From assembly GCA_031282385.1 (NCBI GenBank), contig JAITDV010000515.1, positions 1 through 15,352 on the forward strand: a stretch of DNA of 15,352 bases, given 5' to 3'. Source of the DNA: Planctomycetaceae bacterium (lineage in GTDB: Bacteria > Planctomycetota > Planctomycetia > Pirellulales > Thermoguttaceae). The position numbers were made by a program, and so were the translations under genes. Below, in pieces: positions 1 to 7,232 of the stretch; position 1 is the first letter of the stretch, and every line of letters starts with the position of its first letter. Below the pieces are notes generated by a model. The model was not told the DNA's origin, did no database searches, and was given only the letters and a program-made list of their open reading frames with translations.

Positions 1-144
1 TGCAAGGTTTTAAGGAAAATCTCGGATAAAACAATAACTATATTGCAAATTATAACTCTAAATTGCAACCAGATAAGCCCAGAATTTATAGCACCAAATG
101 ACTTCTTCAGGGACAACTATCTATCACAACCGATGAATCGTCAA
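1..144. other. A+T-rich stretch with no recognisable gene
   Basis: I see no supported coding region, RNA gene or strong hairpin here. A short minus-strand reading frame near 70 to 120 is closed at both ends by stop codons and is not convincing. The stretch ends where the first family 1 repeat begins. Confidence 0.5.
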
Positions 145-247
145 TACACTGTTCGTACTATAAATTGCGAGACTCAAGAGCGTAGGAGCCTGCTTTCCGA
201 TAGATAAGCAGGCGGTGGTGAAGGAAATTTAAAGTGTGAACAGTTTA
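145..247 (-). repeat. Family 1 intergenic inverted-repeat element, full copy
   Basis: A full-length copy in the opposite orientation to the other full copies. The left end has ACTGTTCGTACTATAAATTG and the right end has AAATTTAAAGTGTGAACAG, which are imperfect inverted repeats of each other. The middle holds a hairpin at 188-213 with stem GCCTGCTT/AAGCAGGC and loop TCCGATAGAT. It has no coding capacity and lies just downstream of the small gene ending at 262. The structure fits a MITE or REP-like non-autonomous element; no transposase for it is in the window. Confidence 0.8.
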
Positions 248-261
248 GAAATTCCAATTGT

Positions 262-510
262 TCAATTATCGAACCAATTTGTGATAAACTCGTTTATTTT
301 ATCGACAAAATTTGAGAATTCCGGATCCGCAATTGCTCTTTGCATACATTCGCGGTCAAGAAAAATTTTTACTGGATTGTCAGGACTAAATTTTTGCGCA
401 ATATTGTTGAGTAAAATTCTGTTCTTACGATCAACTTTGTGATACATACAAAGATCATTAAAAAGTGGCACATGCCCCGAACTCTGATTCAAAAAACCAA
501 AAAGACTCAT
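262..510 (-). CDS. Small hypothetical protein, 82 residues
   Basis: I do not recognise this protein. It starts with ATG (MSLFGFLNQSSG), ends with TGA, and has a mixed, mostly polar composition with several charged residues (for example KVDRKNR and FLDREC) and a hydrophobic-aromatic tail (FITNWFDN). There is no signal peptide, membrane segment or known motif that I can see. No Shine-Dalgarno sequence precedes the ATG, but that is true of most genes here. It shares the strand of all the other genes and sits between two family 1 repeat sequences. The composition looks like a real soluble protein, but with one short frame and no homology test it could also be a chance ORF or the remnant of a longer gene. 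Confidence 0.45.
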   Translation of the reverse strand: MSLFGFLNQSSGHVPLFNDLCMYHKVDRKNRILLNNIAQKFSPDNPVKIFLDRECMQRAIADPEFSNFVDKINEFITNWFDN

Positions 511-596
511 TTTGTTATACTTTGTAAACTATTGGAAATAACTAGTAAGTCAAATTTGTATCTCTCACAAACCATAAAGATTGAATTAAAAATAAT

Positions 597-624
597 GATA
601 CGAAATTTAAAGTATGAACAGTTG
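597..624 (-). repeat. Family 1 element, end fragment
   Basis: The stretch ACGAAATTTAAAGTATGAAC followed by AGTTGA matches the GAAATTTAAAGTGTGAACAG end of the full family 1 copy at 145-247. No opposite end or central hairpin is found near it, so it is probably a decayed or truncated copy between the small ORF and fabF. Confidence 0.55.
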
Positions 625-738
625 AAAAAATAACAACTTTACTCGTCCATAATTCTAATTTTCTTTGAGAATTTTTTGTCTTTGTGGGAAATACTCTTTA
701 TTATGAAAAAAATTATTCTGATATTGTCAAGATTATTG

Positions 739-2049
739 TCAAGATGTAAACCGCTTTATCGCAAGCGTTACATTTTGACCGCCAAATCCGAAACTATTAC
801 TCAACGCGACATTCACATTTACCTCACGCGGTTTGTTTGGAACATAGTCAAGATCACAATCAGGATCAGGCGTATGATAATTTATTGTCGGCGGCACCAC
901 TCCGTCACGCATTGCCAAAATACAATAAATCAACTCACTCACACCGGCAGCCGCCACAAGATGCCCCGTAACACTCTTTGTACTCGATACAGGAATTTTA
1001 TACGCGCGCTCACCAAATAACTTACGAATAGCAAGCGATTCAACCTTGTCATTTACCGTCGTACTCGTTCCATGAGCATTGATATAGTCAACCTCATCTA
1101 TTGTCAATTTTGCGTTGTTGAGAGCTTGTTGCATACAACCAATTGCCCCGCGACCTTCAGGATGAATATCTGTAATTCTAAAAGCATCCGAAGTCGCACC
1201 ATACCCGACTAATTCCGCATAAATTTTTGCCCCGCGTCTTTGTGCATGACCAAGTTCCTCAAGTATAACTATCGCCGCACCCTCGCCAAGAACAAAACCA
1301 TCACGTTCCCTGTCAAACGGACGCGACGCACCTGCAGGATCAGAATTGTTTGTACTCAACGCAGTCAAAAGATTGAAACCCGTAACCCCAAACGGATGAA
1401 TCATCGAATGCGCACCGCCCGCAATCATCAAATCAGCTTCGTTACGCTTTATTATTTGCACCGCCTCGCCGACAGCTTGCGGACTTGCCGAACACGCCGT
1501 AAGACAATTTGCATTCGGACCAAATGCTTGAAACATTGCCGCAAGATGCGCCGCCGGCATGTGAGGTTCTTGCTCAAGTTCCTTCACCGGATCAAGAGTA
1601 TTAATTCCGCATTGAATAAATTTACCCATATCAAATTCACCCGCCGGATTACCATCAATACTTGCTAAAACCATTCTCGTGAAATCATCAAAATCTTGTT
1701 CACCTTCACCTGCTCCGGTATAAACGCCTATTCGATCAGAATCATACGGAAACACTTTTGTTTTACTTGCCGTATCCCACAAACCGGCGTCAGTCATCGC
1801 CTTCAAGCCCGCACCAACAGCAAATCGCGTATGCCTGTCTTGCAACTGCCAATCAGATGGATTTTCACCTACAACCGACATGTCAAAATCCTTGACCTCT
1901 GCGGCTATTTGTGTTGGAAAATTGCTCGCGTCAAAAAGAGTAATCTTGCCAACACCGGATTCACCCGCTAAAAGCCGTTGCCAAACTGTCTCTACCTCAT
2001 ATCCTATCGGTGTAACCAAACCAATACCAGTAATAACAACTCGTCTCAT
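739..2049 (-). CDS. fabF: Beta-ketoacyl-ACP synthase II (FabF)
   Basis: This enzyme elongates fatty acids by condensing malonyl-ACP with acyl-ACP in the cytoplasmic type II fatty-acid system. The 436-residue product begins RRVVITGIGLVTPIG, typical of the family. The thiolase-fold active site is complete: nucleophile Cys186 in TACSAS, His326 in NAHGTST, Lys358 and His363 in STKSVTGH, and the C-terminal glycine-rich NSFGFGGQN. It is about 20 residues longer than E. coli FabF; the extra length seems to lie in the region around residues 95-165, before the nucleophile. The start is ATG with no Shine-Dalgarno sequence. It is not next to acpP or other fab genes, so it appears to stand alone. The next gene upstream, the transporter, is about 300 bases away across a family 1 repeat. 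Family assignment is firm; FabF rather than another KAS-II-like paralogue is very likely. Confidence 0.95.
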   Translation of the reverse strand: MRRVVITGIGLVTPIGYEVETVWQRLLAGESGVGKITLFDASNFPTQIAAEVKDFDMSVVGENPSDWQLQDRHTRFAVGAGLKAMTDAGLWDTASKTKVFPYDSDRIGVYTGAGEGEQDFDDFTRMVLASIDGNPAGEFDMGKFIQCGINTLDPVKELEQEPHMPAAHLAAMFQAFGPNANCLTACSASPQAVGEAVQIIKRNEADLMIAGGAHSMIHPFGVTGFNLLTALSTNNSDPAGASRPFDRERDGFVLGEGAAIVILEELGHAQRRGAKIYAELVGYGATSDAFRITDIHPEGRGAIGCMQQALNNAKLTIDEVDYINAHGTSTTVNDKVESLAIRKLFGERAYKIPVSSTKSVTGHLVAAAGVSELIYCILAMRDGVVPPTINYHTPDPDCDLDYVPNKPREVNVNVALSNSFGFGGQNVTLAIKRFTS

Positions 2050-2180
2050 ATTCTATAAATTATCGTTACAAAATATACCGCGCCAAAATAAATGACATTG
2101 CCAAAAAAATTTTTCGATTTCAGCCTATTTCATTTGACCAAAATCGAATAAATTTATTTTTTAGAAATTCCTTTAATTAT
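2050..2180. other. fabF upstream region, A+T-rich, no gene
   Basis: This leader region holds no ORF of note. It must contain the fabF promoter if fabF is transcribed alone, but I cannot pick a -35/-10 pair with acceptable spacing. A segment near 2160-2178 (TTTTTTAGAAATTCCTTTAA) loosely resembles the terminal repeat of the family 3 element at 10171-10336 and may be a decayed end. Confidence 0.3.
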
Positions 2181-2282
2181 AAACTGTTCGCACGTTAAAT
2201 TTCGTTTACCTCCGCCTGTTTACCAATCGGAAAGCAGAGGCTTTATCTCTTGAGTCCCGCAACTTATAGTACGAACAGTATA
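2181..2282 (+). repeat. Family 1 intergenic inverted-repeat element, full copy
   Basis: Begins AAACTGTTCGCACGTTAAAT and ends with TTATAGTACGAACAGTATA, the two ends being imperfect inverted repeats. The central part has the family sequence (CGCCTGTTTACCAATCGGAAA, then CTCTTGAGTCCCGCAA), with its internal stem disturbed by substitutions and a small insertion (AGCAGAGGC instead of AGCAGGC). It lies between the transporter gene and fabF. Confidence 0.8.
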
Positions 2283-2323
2283 GTATCATTTCACAAGAAT
2301 ATAGCATTCAAATGAAATGATAC
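2283..2323. repeat. Perfect 11-base inverted repeat (GTATCATTTCA / TGAAATGATAC)
   Basis: GTATCATTTCA at 2283-2293 is exactly inverted as TGAAATGATAC at 2313-2323, with 19 bases between. It abuts the end of a family 1 repeat and is 23 bases beyond the stop codon of the transporter gene. No T-run follows on either strand, so it is not a classical intrinsic terminator. It could be a transcript-end stabilising hairpin or the palindromic remnant of another element. Confidence 0.6.
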
Positions 2324-2345
2324 AAAATAACTTGGTATGGAAAAT

Positions 2346-4037
2346 TTACTTTTTCTCTTGTTCTTTTTCTTCATCTTTCGGCGATTGCCCGAATATGAGG
2401 AATATTAGGAAAAAGATTCCGATAAATATTGCCGGAATTGTGAAAATATTTTTCCATCCTACCGCTTGCGCCGCAAGCCAATCCTTGCGTGTCAACGAGT
2501 AATCCGGCTTATTGGCGGAAATTTTGTTACAAATTTTCTTCAAATCAACTTTCTTGTATTTCACAGTAACAATTACTTCATTCTCATTTTTTGCGCCGTA
2601 TTGTATTTTTACACCGTCTTGAATTAACTGATCTTCATTCAGCGTATCAATACTTTTAGGCGTGAGCGGTTGATCTTTCAACAATTTGCCCAAATCAACA
2701 CTGCGAGCGTTACTAGTTTCTTTTATACCCATTAACTTCTTTGTTTGAGCCGCCAGGTCAAGATATTGAATCCAGCTGTCTTCCGCGTCATTCCAAGTTG
2801 GCAACGGCACTTCTACTTCGGGTTGTAATTTTGATTTCAAATCAATCGTATCCGTTGTCTGTAATTGATCAACCGACACTGCAACTTTGGCAATTACCGG
2901 TTCATTATATTGGGCAAGAGGCGGAAAAATTTGCGCGCCTAAAACTTGTCCGACGCCGAGTAACAAAAAGATCATCATACTTTGTACGCTTGCTTTGAGA
3001 TTATCCGGCGCTTTCTTTTCCGCGTACATGTATGCGCCTACATAAAGAAAACTATAACTAAATCCATGAAATAACAATCCAACCACCGAAAACACAAAAT
3101 CATAATCCGGCGCAATTCCATAACCCGGTAACGCAAAAAACAAATAACGGCAAGCCCACGCAAACATACCAAGAAGCAACACCACCTTTAAACCAACCAT
3201 GACAACAATCGCAGACAATGCCGTCATAAAAAATATTTCCGAAAACTGATTAAGCGTACCCAACGCGACCGGAGACGGATAACCCATTTGAGACAAATAC
3301 GGCGTTTGAACAACAAAATAAAAACCACACGCCGGAATACTCGCCAAAAACGCACATATCGCAAATAACGCAAATGCAGGGTCTTTGAATAATTTGAACG
3401 CATCAAGCCCAAACGTTGTAACAAGAAAATTACGTTTGACGCCATCTTGCGAAACTCCCTTAGGCGGCGTGTTCGGAAGCGTAAGACTGTAAATTGCAAG
3501 AAAAATACTGAAACCGCCGCCGACAAAAAAGAAGTTGTACGACTTTTCTCCGCCAAAAAACGCAGCTATCAAAAGGCACGAAATAATCCAACCAATTGTA
3601 CCAAACACAAAAACATAAGGTCCCATACTTGGTTTGGAAAGATTTTTAAACACAATTGAATTGAGTAATCCTTGCGTCGGCATGTAACAAATACCGGACA
3701 ACAACAATAAACCCATCAGTATCGGAAACGTTGCCTGTTGCGTATGACACAAATAACCGCAAGCAAGTAACGCAATTCCGCCAAGAAAATGTAAAACCGA
3801 TATTACTTTCTGCGCAGCAAAAAAACGATCCGCAAGAGGTCCAATAAAAAGCGGTCCTATTATCGCGCCAAAAGGAATCGCACAATATAACCAAGCTACT
3901 TCATTGCTGGTAAACTTCAACGAGCTACTCGCAAAAACACTAAGCGTACCTGCCCAAGCCGCCCAAATCGCAAACTCACAAAAATACGCAATACAAAGTC
4001 GTGGATACGCAAACGACGCCACCTTACTTTCTGCCAT
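2346..4037 (-). CDS. MFS transporter, nucleoside:H+ symporter-like, with a large extra domain
   Basis: A 563-residue membrane protein of the major facilitator superfamily, probably importing nucleosides with protons across the inner membrane. The N-terminus (YPRLCIAYFCEFAIWAAWAG), the GPLFIGPLADRFF loop and the Trp- and Phe-rich helices resemble the NupG/XapB-type nucleoside:H+ symporter family, normally about 420 residues. The excess length is one hydrophilic block of about 148 residues (roughly 378-525) before the last membrane helix (NIFTIPAIFIGIFFLIFLIF), after which comes a highly charged tail (KDEEKEQEKK). I chose the ATG at 4037 because GGAGG stands five bases before it, the best ribosome site in the window; a TTG four codons upstream would overlap that site. 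Substrate is inferred from family resemblance only; other MFS substrates are possible. Confidence 0.8.
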   Translation of the reverse strand: MAESKVASFAYPRLCIAYFCEFAIWAAWAGTLSVFASSSLKFTSNEVAWLYCAIPFGAIIGPLFIGPLADRFFAAQKVISVLHFLGGIALLACGYLCHTQQATFPILMGLLLLSGICYMPTQGLLNSIVFKNLSKPSMGPYVFVFGTIGWIISCLLIAAFFGGEKSYNFFFVGGGFSIFLAIYSLTLPNTPPKGVSQDGVKRNFLVTTFGLDAFKLFKDPAFALFAICAFLASIPACGFYFVVQTPYLSQMGYPSPVALGTLNQFSEIFFMTALSAIVVMVGLKVVLLLGMFAWACRYLFFALPGYGIAPDYDFVFSVVGLLFHGFSYSFLYVGAYMYAEKKAPDNLKASVQSMMIFLLLGVGQVLGAQIFPPLAQYNEPVIAKVAVSVDQLQTTDTIDLKSKLQPEVEVPLPTWNDAEDSWIQYLDLAAQTKKLMGIKETSNARSVDLGKLLKDQPLTPKSIDTLNEDQLIQDGVKIQYGAKNENEVIVTVKYKKVDLKKICNKISANKPDYSLTRKDWLAAQAVGWKNIFTIPAIFIGIFFLIFLIFGQSPKDEEKEQEKK

Positions 4038-4355
4038 TTCGTCCTCCAATTAAATTTTTATCTGAAAAATTTAAACCGTCCGCACTTCAATTTTCATAAA
4101 CTGAAACACTCATACGCAACAGAAAATCTGCACACATTGCAATGTCAATCAAACAATATCAAAGCACATCCGGCAAAACCAATTTAATATCTGCTCATTC
4201 ACAAAAATAAACAGAAACCAATCAATCGCCCAAAACCAAACGTAAAACACAAACAATAAATTTTGCCGCCCGAATCTTGAACAATCACAAAACAGGCAGT
4301 CATTTTCGCACATACAACCATCAAGTGCAATAGACCCACTAAAACATGCGCCTGT
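4038..4355. other. Transporter upstream region, no supported gene
   Basis: The segment holds the GGAGG ribosome site for the transporter and a family 1 end fragment near 4069-4096 (TTTAAACCGTCCGCACTTCA). The remainder is A+T-rich with C-rich plus-strand runs. A minus-strand frame of 74 codons (4149-4373) starts inside a repeat end, is rich in Cys, Phe and Trp, and is not credible as a gene. Confidence 0.4.
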
Positions 4356-4410
4356 TTTAAACTGTTCACACATTAAACTTCGTTACGAAATTTATAGTAC
4401 GAGCAATTCA
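4356..4410 (+). repeat. Family 1 element, short derivative lacking its core
   Basis: This 55-base copy has the left end TTTAAACTGTTCACACATTA and the right end AAATTTATAGTACGAGCA, but the central hairpin and the CTCTTGAGT block of the full copies are gone. Both ends remain, so it looks like an internal deletion. It lies a few bases from the purM stop codon. Confidence 0.65.
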
Positions 4411-4412
4411 GA

Positions 4413-5444
4413 TTATGTTTGAGAGATTTTTCCGATTCGCCATGACTTGAAAATTGTAGCGTCAATTACTTGTTCGGCAACGTCAGGTTTAACAACCAAC
4501 ACTAGACCAATTCCAAGATTGAATACTCGTTCCATCTCGCAATTATCGATTTCACCAAGCTCGCAAAGCCACGAAAAAACCGGCGGAATAACCCAATCAC
4601 GATTTAATTGTAACGATAATCCCGGCGGCAAAATCCGATTCACATTTTCAACCAAACCACCGCCGGTAATATGAGCAATACCACGAATTCCTTCGTTTGC
4701 CTTAAATTGGTCAAGCAGTTTCCGCACGGTTTTGACATAAATTCTTGTCGGCGTTAAGAGCAAATCTGCAATAGTTTGATCTTTAACTTGACCCAGTTCC
4801 GACGGTACTCTGTCAAACGGATTCAAACCCGCTATCTCAAATACAATCTTGCGTACAAGACTAAATCCGTTTGAATGTAATCCGCTTGATTCAACGCCAA
4901 TCAAAACATCACCCGCTTGAATTGACTTGCCATCGATAACTTCTTGCCTCTCCGCAACACCCACACAAAATCCAGCCAAATCATATTCGTCAGCTTGATA
5001 CATTCCCGACAATATTGCCGTTTCACCGCCCAACAACGCACAACCGCTCTCTCGACATCCGGCAGCTATACCATTGACAATCGCTCCAAGCAAATCAGGA
5101 TTGTCTTTGGGCATCGCAACATAATCAAGAAAAAAAAGCGGCTCCGCACCGCAACAAACCGCATCATTGACACTCATCGCAACAAGATCAATCCCAACCG
5201 TGTCATGCCGGTTAACCATACACGCTATCTTCAACTTCGTACCAACCCCGTCCGTACAACTAATCAACACCGGATCAACATAACGCTTAACACCATCATT
5301 CAACTTGAATAAACCGGCAAAACCGCCGTCCAAACGAATCACCCGATTCGAAAATGTTGTGTTAAGCAACTGCGGAAGCCGTGACATTGATTCCGCATAA
5401 ACTTCAAGATCAACCCCTGAATCTTTATAAGATATTTTTGACAC
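4413..5444 (-). CDS. purM: Phosphoribosylformylglycinamidine cyclo-ligase (PurM, AIR synthetase)
   Basis: This enzyme uses ATP to close the imidazole ring, turning FGAM into AIR in purine synthesis. The 343-residue protein has the normal length and the family landmarks: the N-terminal SKISYKDSGVDLE, CTDGVGTKLKIA near residue 63, DLVAMSVNDAVCCGAEPLFF near 86, the glycine-rich GGETAILSGMY, and HITGGGLVENVNRILPP in the C-terminal half. The start is GTG, chosen because the family usually begins with this sequence and nothing better lies upstream. No Shine-Dalgarno sequence is evident. It is not beside other pur genes. A family 1 end fragment and the remains of galE lie upstream, and a shortened family 1 repeat lies just past the stop codon. 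Confidence 0.96.
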   Translation of the reverse strand: MSKISYKDSGVDLEVYAESMSRLPQLLNTTFSNRVIRLDGGFAGLFKLNDGVKRYVDPVLISCTDGVGTKLKIACMVNRHDTVGIDLVAMSVNDAVCCGAEPLFFLDYVAMPKDNPDLLGAIVNGIAAGCRESGCALLGGETAILSGMYQADEYDLAGFCVGVAERQEVIDGKSIQAGDVLIGVESSGLHSNGFSLVRKIVFEIAGLNPFDRVPSELGQVKDQTIADLLLTPTRIYVKTVRKLLDQFKANEGIRGIAHITGGGLVENVNRILPPGLSLQLNRDWVIPPVFSWLCELGEIDNCEMERVFNLGIGLVLVVKPDVAEQVIDATIFKSWRIGKISQT

Positions 5445-5472
5445 AATAATTATTTTTAATTAAAATTCCGCC

Positions 5473-5494
5473 TGTTAAAATGTGAACTGTTTAA
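5473..5494. repeat. Family 1 element, end fragment
   Basis: TTAAAATGTGAACTGTTTAA resembles the family 1 end in a degraded form. It lies between purM and the galE remnant, and no matching second end is clear. Confidence 0.35.
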
Positions 5495-5526
5495 AAGATC
5501 ACAATTCATTATTTACATAAATTTGC

Positions 5527-5843
5527 TTACATACCATTCCACGCAGTTGAAATTGAATCCTTGAGAGAGAACTTTGGTTGCCATTTTAACAACGTTTCTG
5601 CTTTTTGCATTGACCCAACTAACACCGGAAGATCACCCCCCGCATCTTTCAACTTCCAATATTGCAATCGGTACACCCGTAACCTCTCGCACAATATCAA
5701 TCGTCTCCTACAGGTTAGCGAAAAGGTCTAATATGCCCCTTGCAAAGATTGTCAACAACAACCGTGTCATAACCAACACGATTCAAATACATATTCACAT
5801 GAGAACCAATATAACCCGCCCCGCTAACAATTAAAACAGACAT
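5527..5843 (-). pseudogene. galE: UDP-glucose 4-epimerase remnant with the middle deleted
   Basis: Two ends of a GalE-like epimerase remain, and about 230 central residues are missing. The N-terminal piece (from ATG at 5843) reads MSVLIVSGAGYIGSHVNMYL and continues to VVVDNLCKGH, covering the Rossmann GxxGxxG NAD-binding motif (here GAGYIG). It then runs into a 27-base family 2 element end (5703-5729), which brings a stop codon. Beyond that the C-terminal piece reads IDIVREVTGVPIAILEVERC, then needs a frame change in a GGGGGG run, and continues DLPVLVGSMQKAETLLKWQP to a TAA at 5527. The catalytic Tyr-Lys motif is lost, so the product cannot be active. A full family 1 repeat ends directly against the ATG, replacing the normal leader. 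I am confident about the epimerase family; the exact sugar substrate of the former enzyme is less certain. Confidence 0.85.
5703..5730. repeat. Family 2 element, solitary end inside the galE remnant
   Basis: GTCTCCTACAGGTTAGCGAA followed by AAGGTCTA matches base for base the right end of the family 2 copy at 7276-7467 and the inverted start of the copy at 15291. The rest of the element is absent. It sits exactly at the junction of the two galE fragments, so it is likely the scar of an insertion followed by deletion. Confidence 0.8.
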
Positions 5844-5947
5844 TTTAAACTGTTCACACTTTAATTTCCCTTTCCTTCGCCTGCTTACCTATCGGAAAGC
5901 AGGTTTTTACGCTCTTGAGTTACGCAATTTATAGTACAAACAGTATA
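5844..5947 (+). repeat. Family 1 intergenic inverted-repeat element, full copy
   Basis: Begins TTTAAACTGTTCACACTTTA and ends TTTATAGTACAAACAGTATA. The central CCTGCTT/AAGCAGG stem with loop ACCTATCGGA is intact. It separates the aminotransferase stop codon (5967) from the ATG of the galE remnant (5841-5843), touching the latter. Confidence 0.8.
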
Positions 5948-5966
5948 GAAGTTGCCTATAGTTATT

Positions 5967-7082
5967 TTATTGTGCTAATTTTATCAAGGCATCTATTCCT
6001 CGTAGTATATTTGCCTCAGTTGTTGAATATGAAATTCTGAAATGCGTGTCAACACTACTGAAAACATTGCCCGGTATCACTAACAACGAATATTCCTTTA
6101 TTCCTCTTTCTACAAATTCACTGGCAGTTTTGTATCCGTCCGGTATCTTCGGAAACATATAAAACGCACCTTCCGGTTTGTTGATCTCATAATAATTTCC
6201 CAACCCCTCCACAAGCATGTCCCGCCGCTTGCGATAACTGTTAATTTGCTCCGACATGTCAACATCCAACACCGCCGCCGCTCCTAATTGACCAACTCTA
6301 GGCGCACACACAAAAGTATATTGTTGAAACTTCAACATCTGCTCAACTAACTCCTTCTGCCCATGGACAACCCCAACCCGCCAACCCGGCATGCCACTCG
6401 ACTTGCTGAAACCATCCAACACTAACGTCCGCTCATTAAACTCCGCCGGCGAAACAAACTCGCCATCATAACAAAACGTCCTGTAAATCTCATCACTTAT
6501 CAACAAAATATCATGTTTTGCAGCTAACTCCGCGATTGCCTTGATTTCTGCACGTGTTGCTAACTTGCCCGTCGGATTCGCTGGAGAATTTAATATAATC
6601 GCCTTCGTTCTCGGCGTAATTACATCCGCTAAACGGTCTATATCATAACGAAAATCAGGATACGTACTCACAGGAACAGGTAAGCCGCCCACCATACACG
6701 TCAAAGCATGATACATCACAAAATAAGGCTCAAAAAATATCACCTCATCTCCCGCATCAACCGTTGCCAATAACGCCAACGTCAACGCACCACTTGTCCC
6801 GCTAGAAATAAATACCGAACGATCCGAATGACCATATTGCTTATCAACTCGTAATTGAATCTCGTCTCGAAGTTGAGCTAAACCTTGTGTTGGCGTATAT
6901 CCGCTTTGACGCGAATTGACCGCCTCCAACATCGCACGACGACCAACCTCCGGTACATCAAAATCAGGTTGACCAATAGAAAGATTAATCGGATCAGATA
7001 AATCCGCCGCTAAATCAAATACCCGACGTATTCCCGACGACTCAAAAGAACCCGCACGCTTCGATATATAACGTAACCCCAT
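5967..7082 (-). CDS. PLP-dependent aminotransferase, class I/II (aspartate/aromatic type)
   Basis: A 371-residue fold-type I aminotransferase that would move an amino group between an amino acid and a 2-oxo acid in the cytoplasm. Visible landmarks are NLSIGQPDFDVPE (33-45), SGTSGAL (94-100, PLP phosphate region), NSPANPTGK (165-173), SDEIYRTF (196-203), the PLP-binding Lys227 in DGFSKSSGMPGWRVG, and Arg349 in FRISYSTTE, expected to bind the substrate carboxylate. I chose the ATG at 7082 because GGGAG lies eight bases upstream; a TTG ten codons earlier has no such support. It is the next gene after the DAHP synthase-chorismate mutase gene, so a role in phenylalanine/tyrosine or aspartate metabolism is reasonable, but a gap of over 400 bases argues against an operon. 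Exact substrate cannot be told from sequence. Confidence 0.88.
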   Translation of the reverse strand: MGLRYISKRAGSFESSGIRRVFDLAADLSDPINLSIGQPDFDVPEVGRRAMLEAVNSRQSGYTPTQGLAQLRDEIQLRVDKQYGHSDRSVFISSGTSGALTLALLATVDAGDEVIFFEPYFVMYHALTCMVGGLPVPVSTYPDFRYDIDRLADVITPRTKAIILNSPANPTGKLATRAEIKAIAELAAKHDILLISDEIYRTFCYDGEFVSPAEFNERTLVLDGFSKSSGMPGWRVGVVHGQKELVEQMLKFQQYTFVCAPRVGQLGAAAVLDVDMSEQINSYRKRRDMLVEGLGNYYEINKPEGAFYMFPKIPDGYKTASEFVERGIKEYSLLVIPGNVFSSVDTHFRISYSTTEANILRGIDALIKLAQ

Positions 7083-7130
7083 AATAATTGCTCCCGTTAT
7101 TAAAATTCCCAATAAGAGAATCTAAAAAAT

Positions 7131-7226
7131 TTACTTCTTTGCAGCAACCAATTGAATATCTTTGGATAAATAAGGGTTGTTTACTTTAAAACGCTGTTTT
7201 TTGTCTGCTACGTTCCCAACCCGTTT
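7131..7226 (-). pseudogene. Possible 3' remnant of an unknown gene
   Basis: The minus strand reads RVGNVADKKQRFKVNNPYLS, then KDIQLVAAKK and a TAA at 7131. Just before it, in another frame, comes VVTVQPPDLIAYENG. Joined by one frame change in a G-run, the two would look like a protein C-terminus, lying just upstream of the aminotransferase. There is no start codon or homologue that I recognise. This may be a decayed gene or coincidence. Confidence 0.25.
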
Positions 7227-7232
7227 TCATAA

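Noticed and set aside
145..247. Family 1 as a riboswitch or conserved leader RNA
   Set aside because: Copies lie both upstream and downstream of unrelated genes and in both orientations, with terminal inverted repeats, which fits a mobile repeat better.
640..675. Terminator after fabF (AATTCT/AGAATT hairpin)
   Set aside because: The T-run follows on the plus strand, the wrong side for fabF, and the stem has only six mostly A-T pairs.
4149..4373. 74-codon minus-strand ORF
   Set aside because: It begins inside a family 1 repeat end, has an odd Cys/Phe/Trp-rich composition, and has no ribosome site or recognisable motif.
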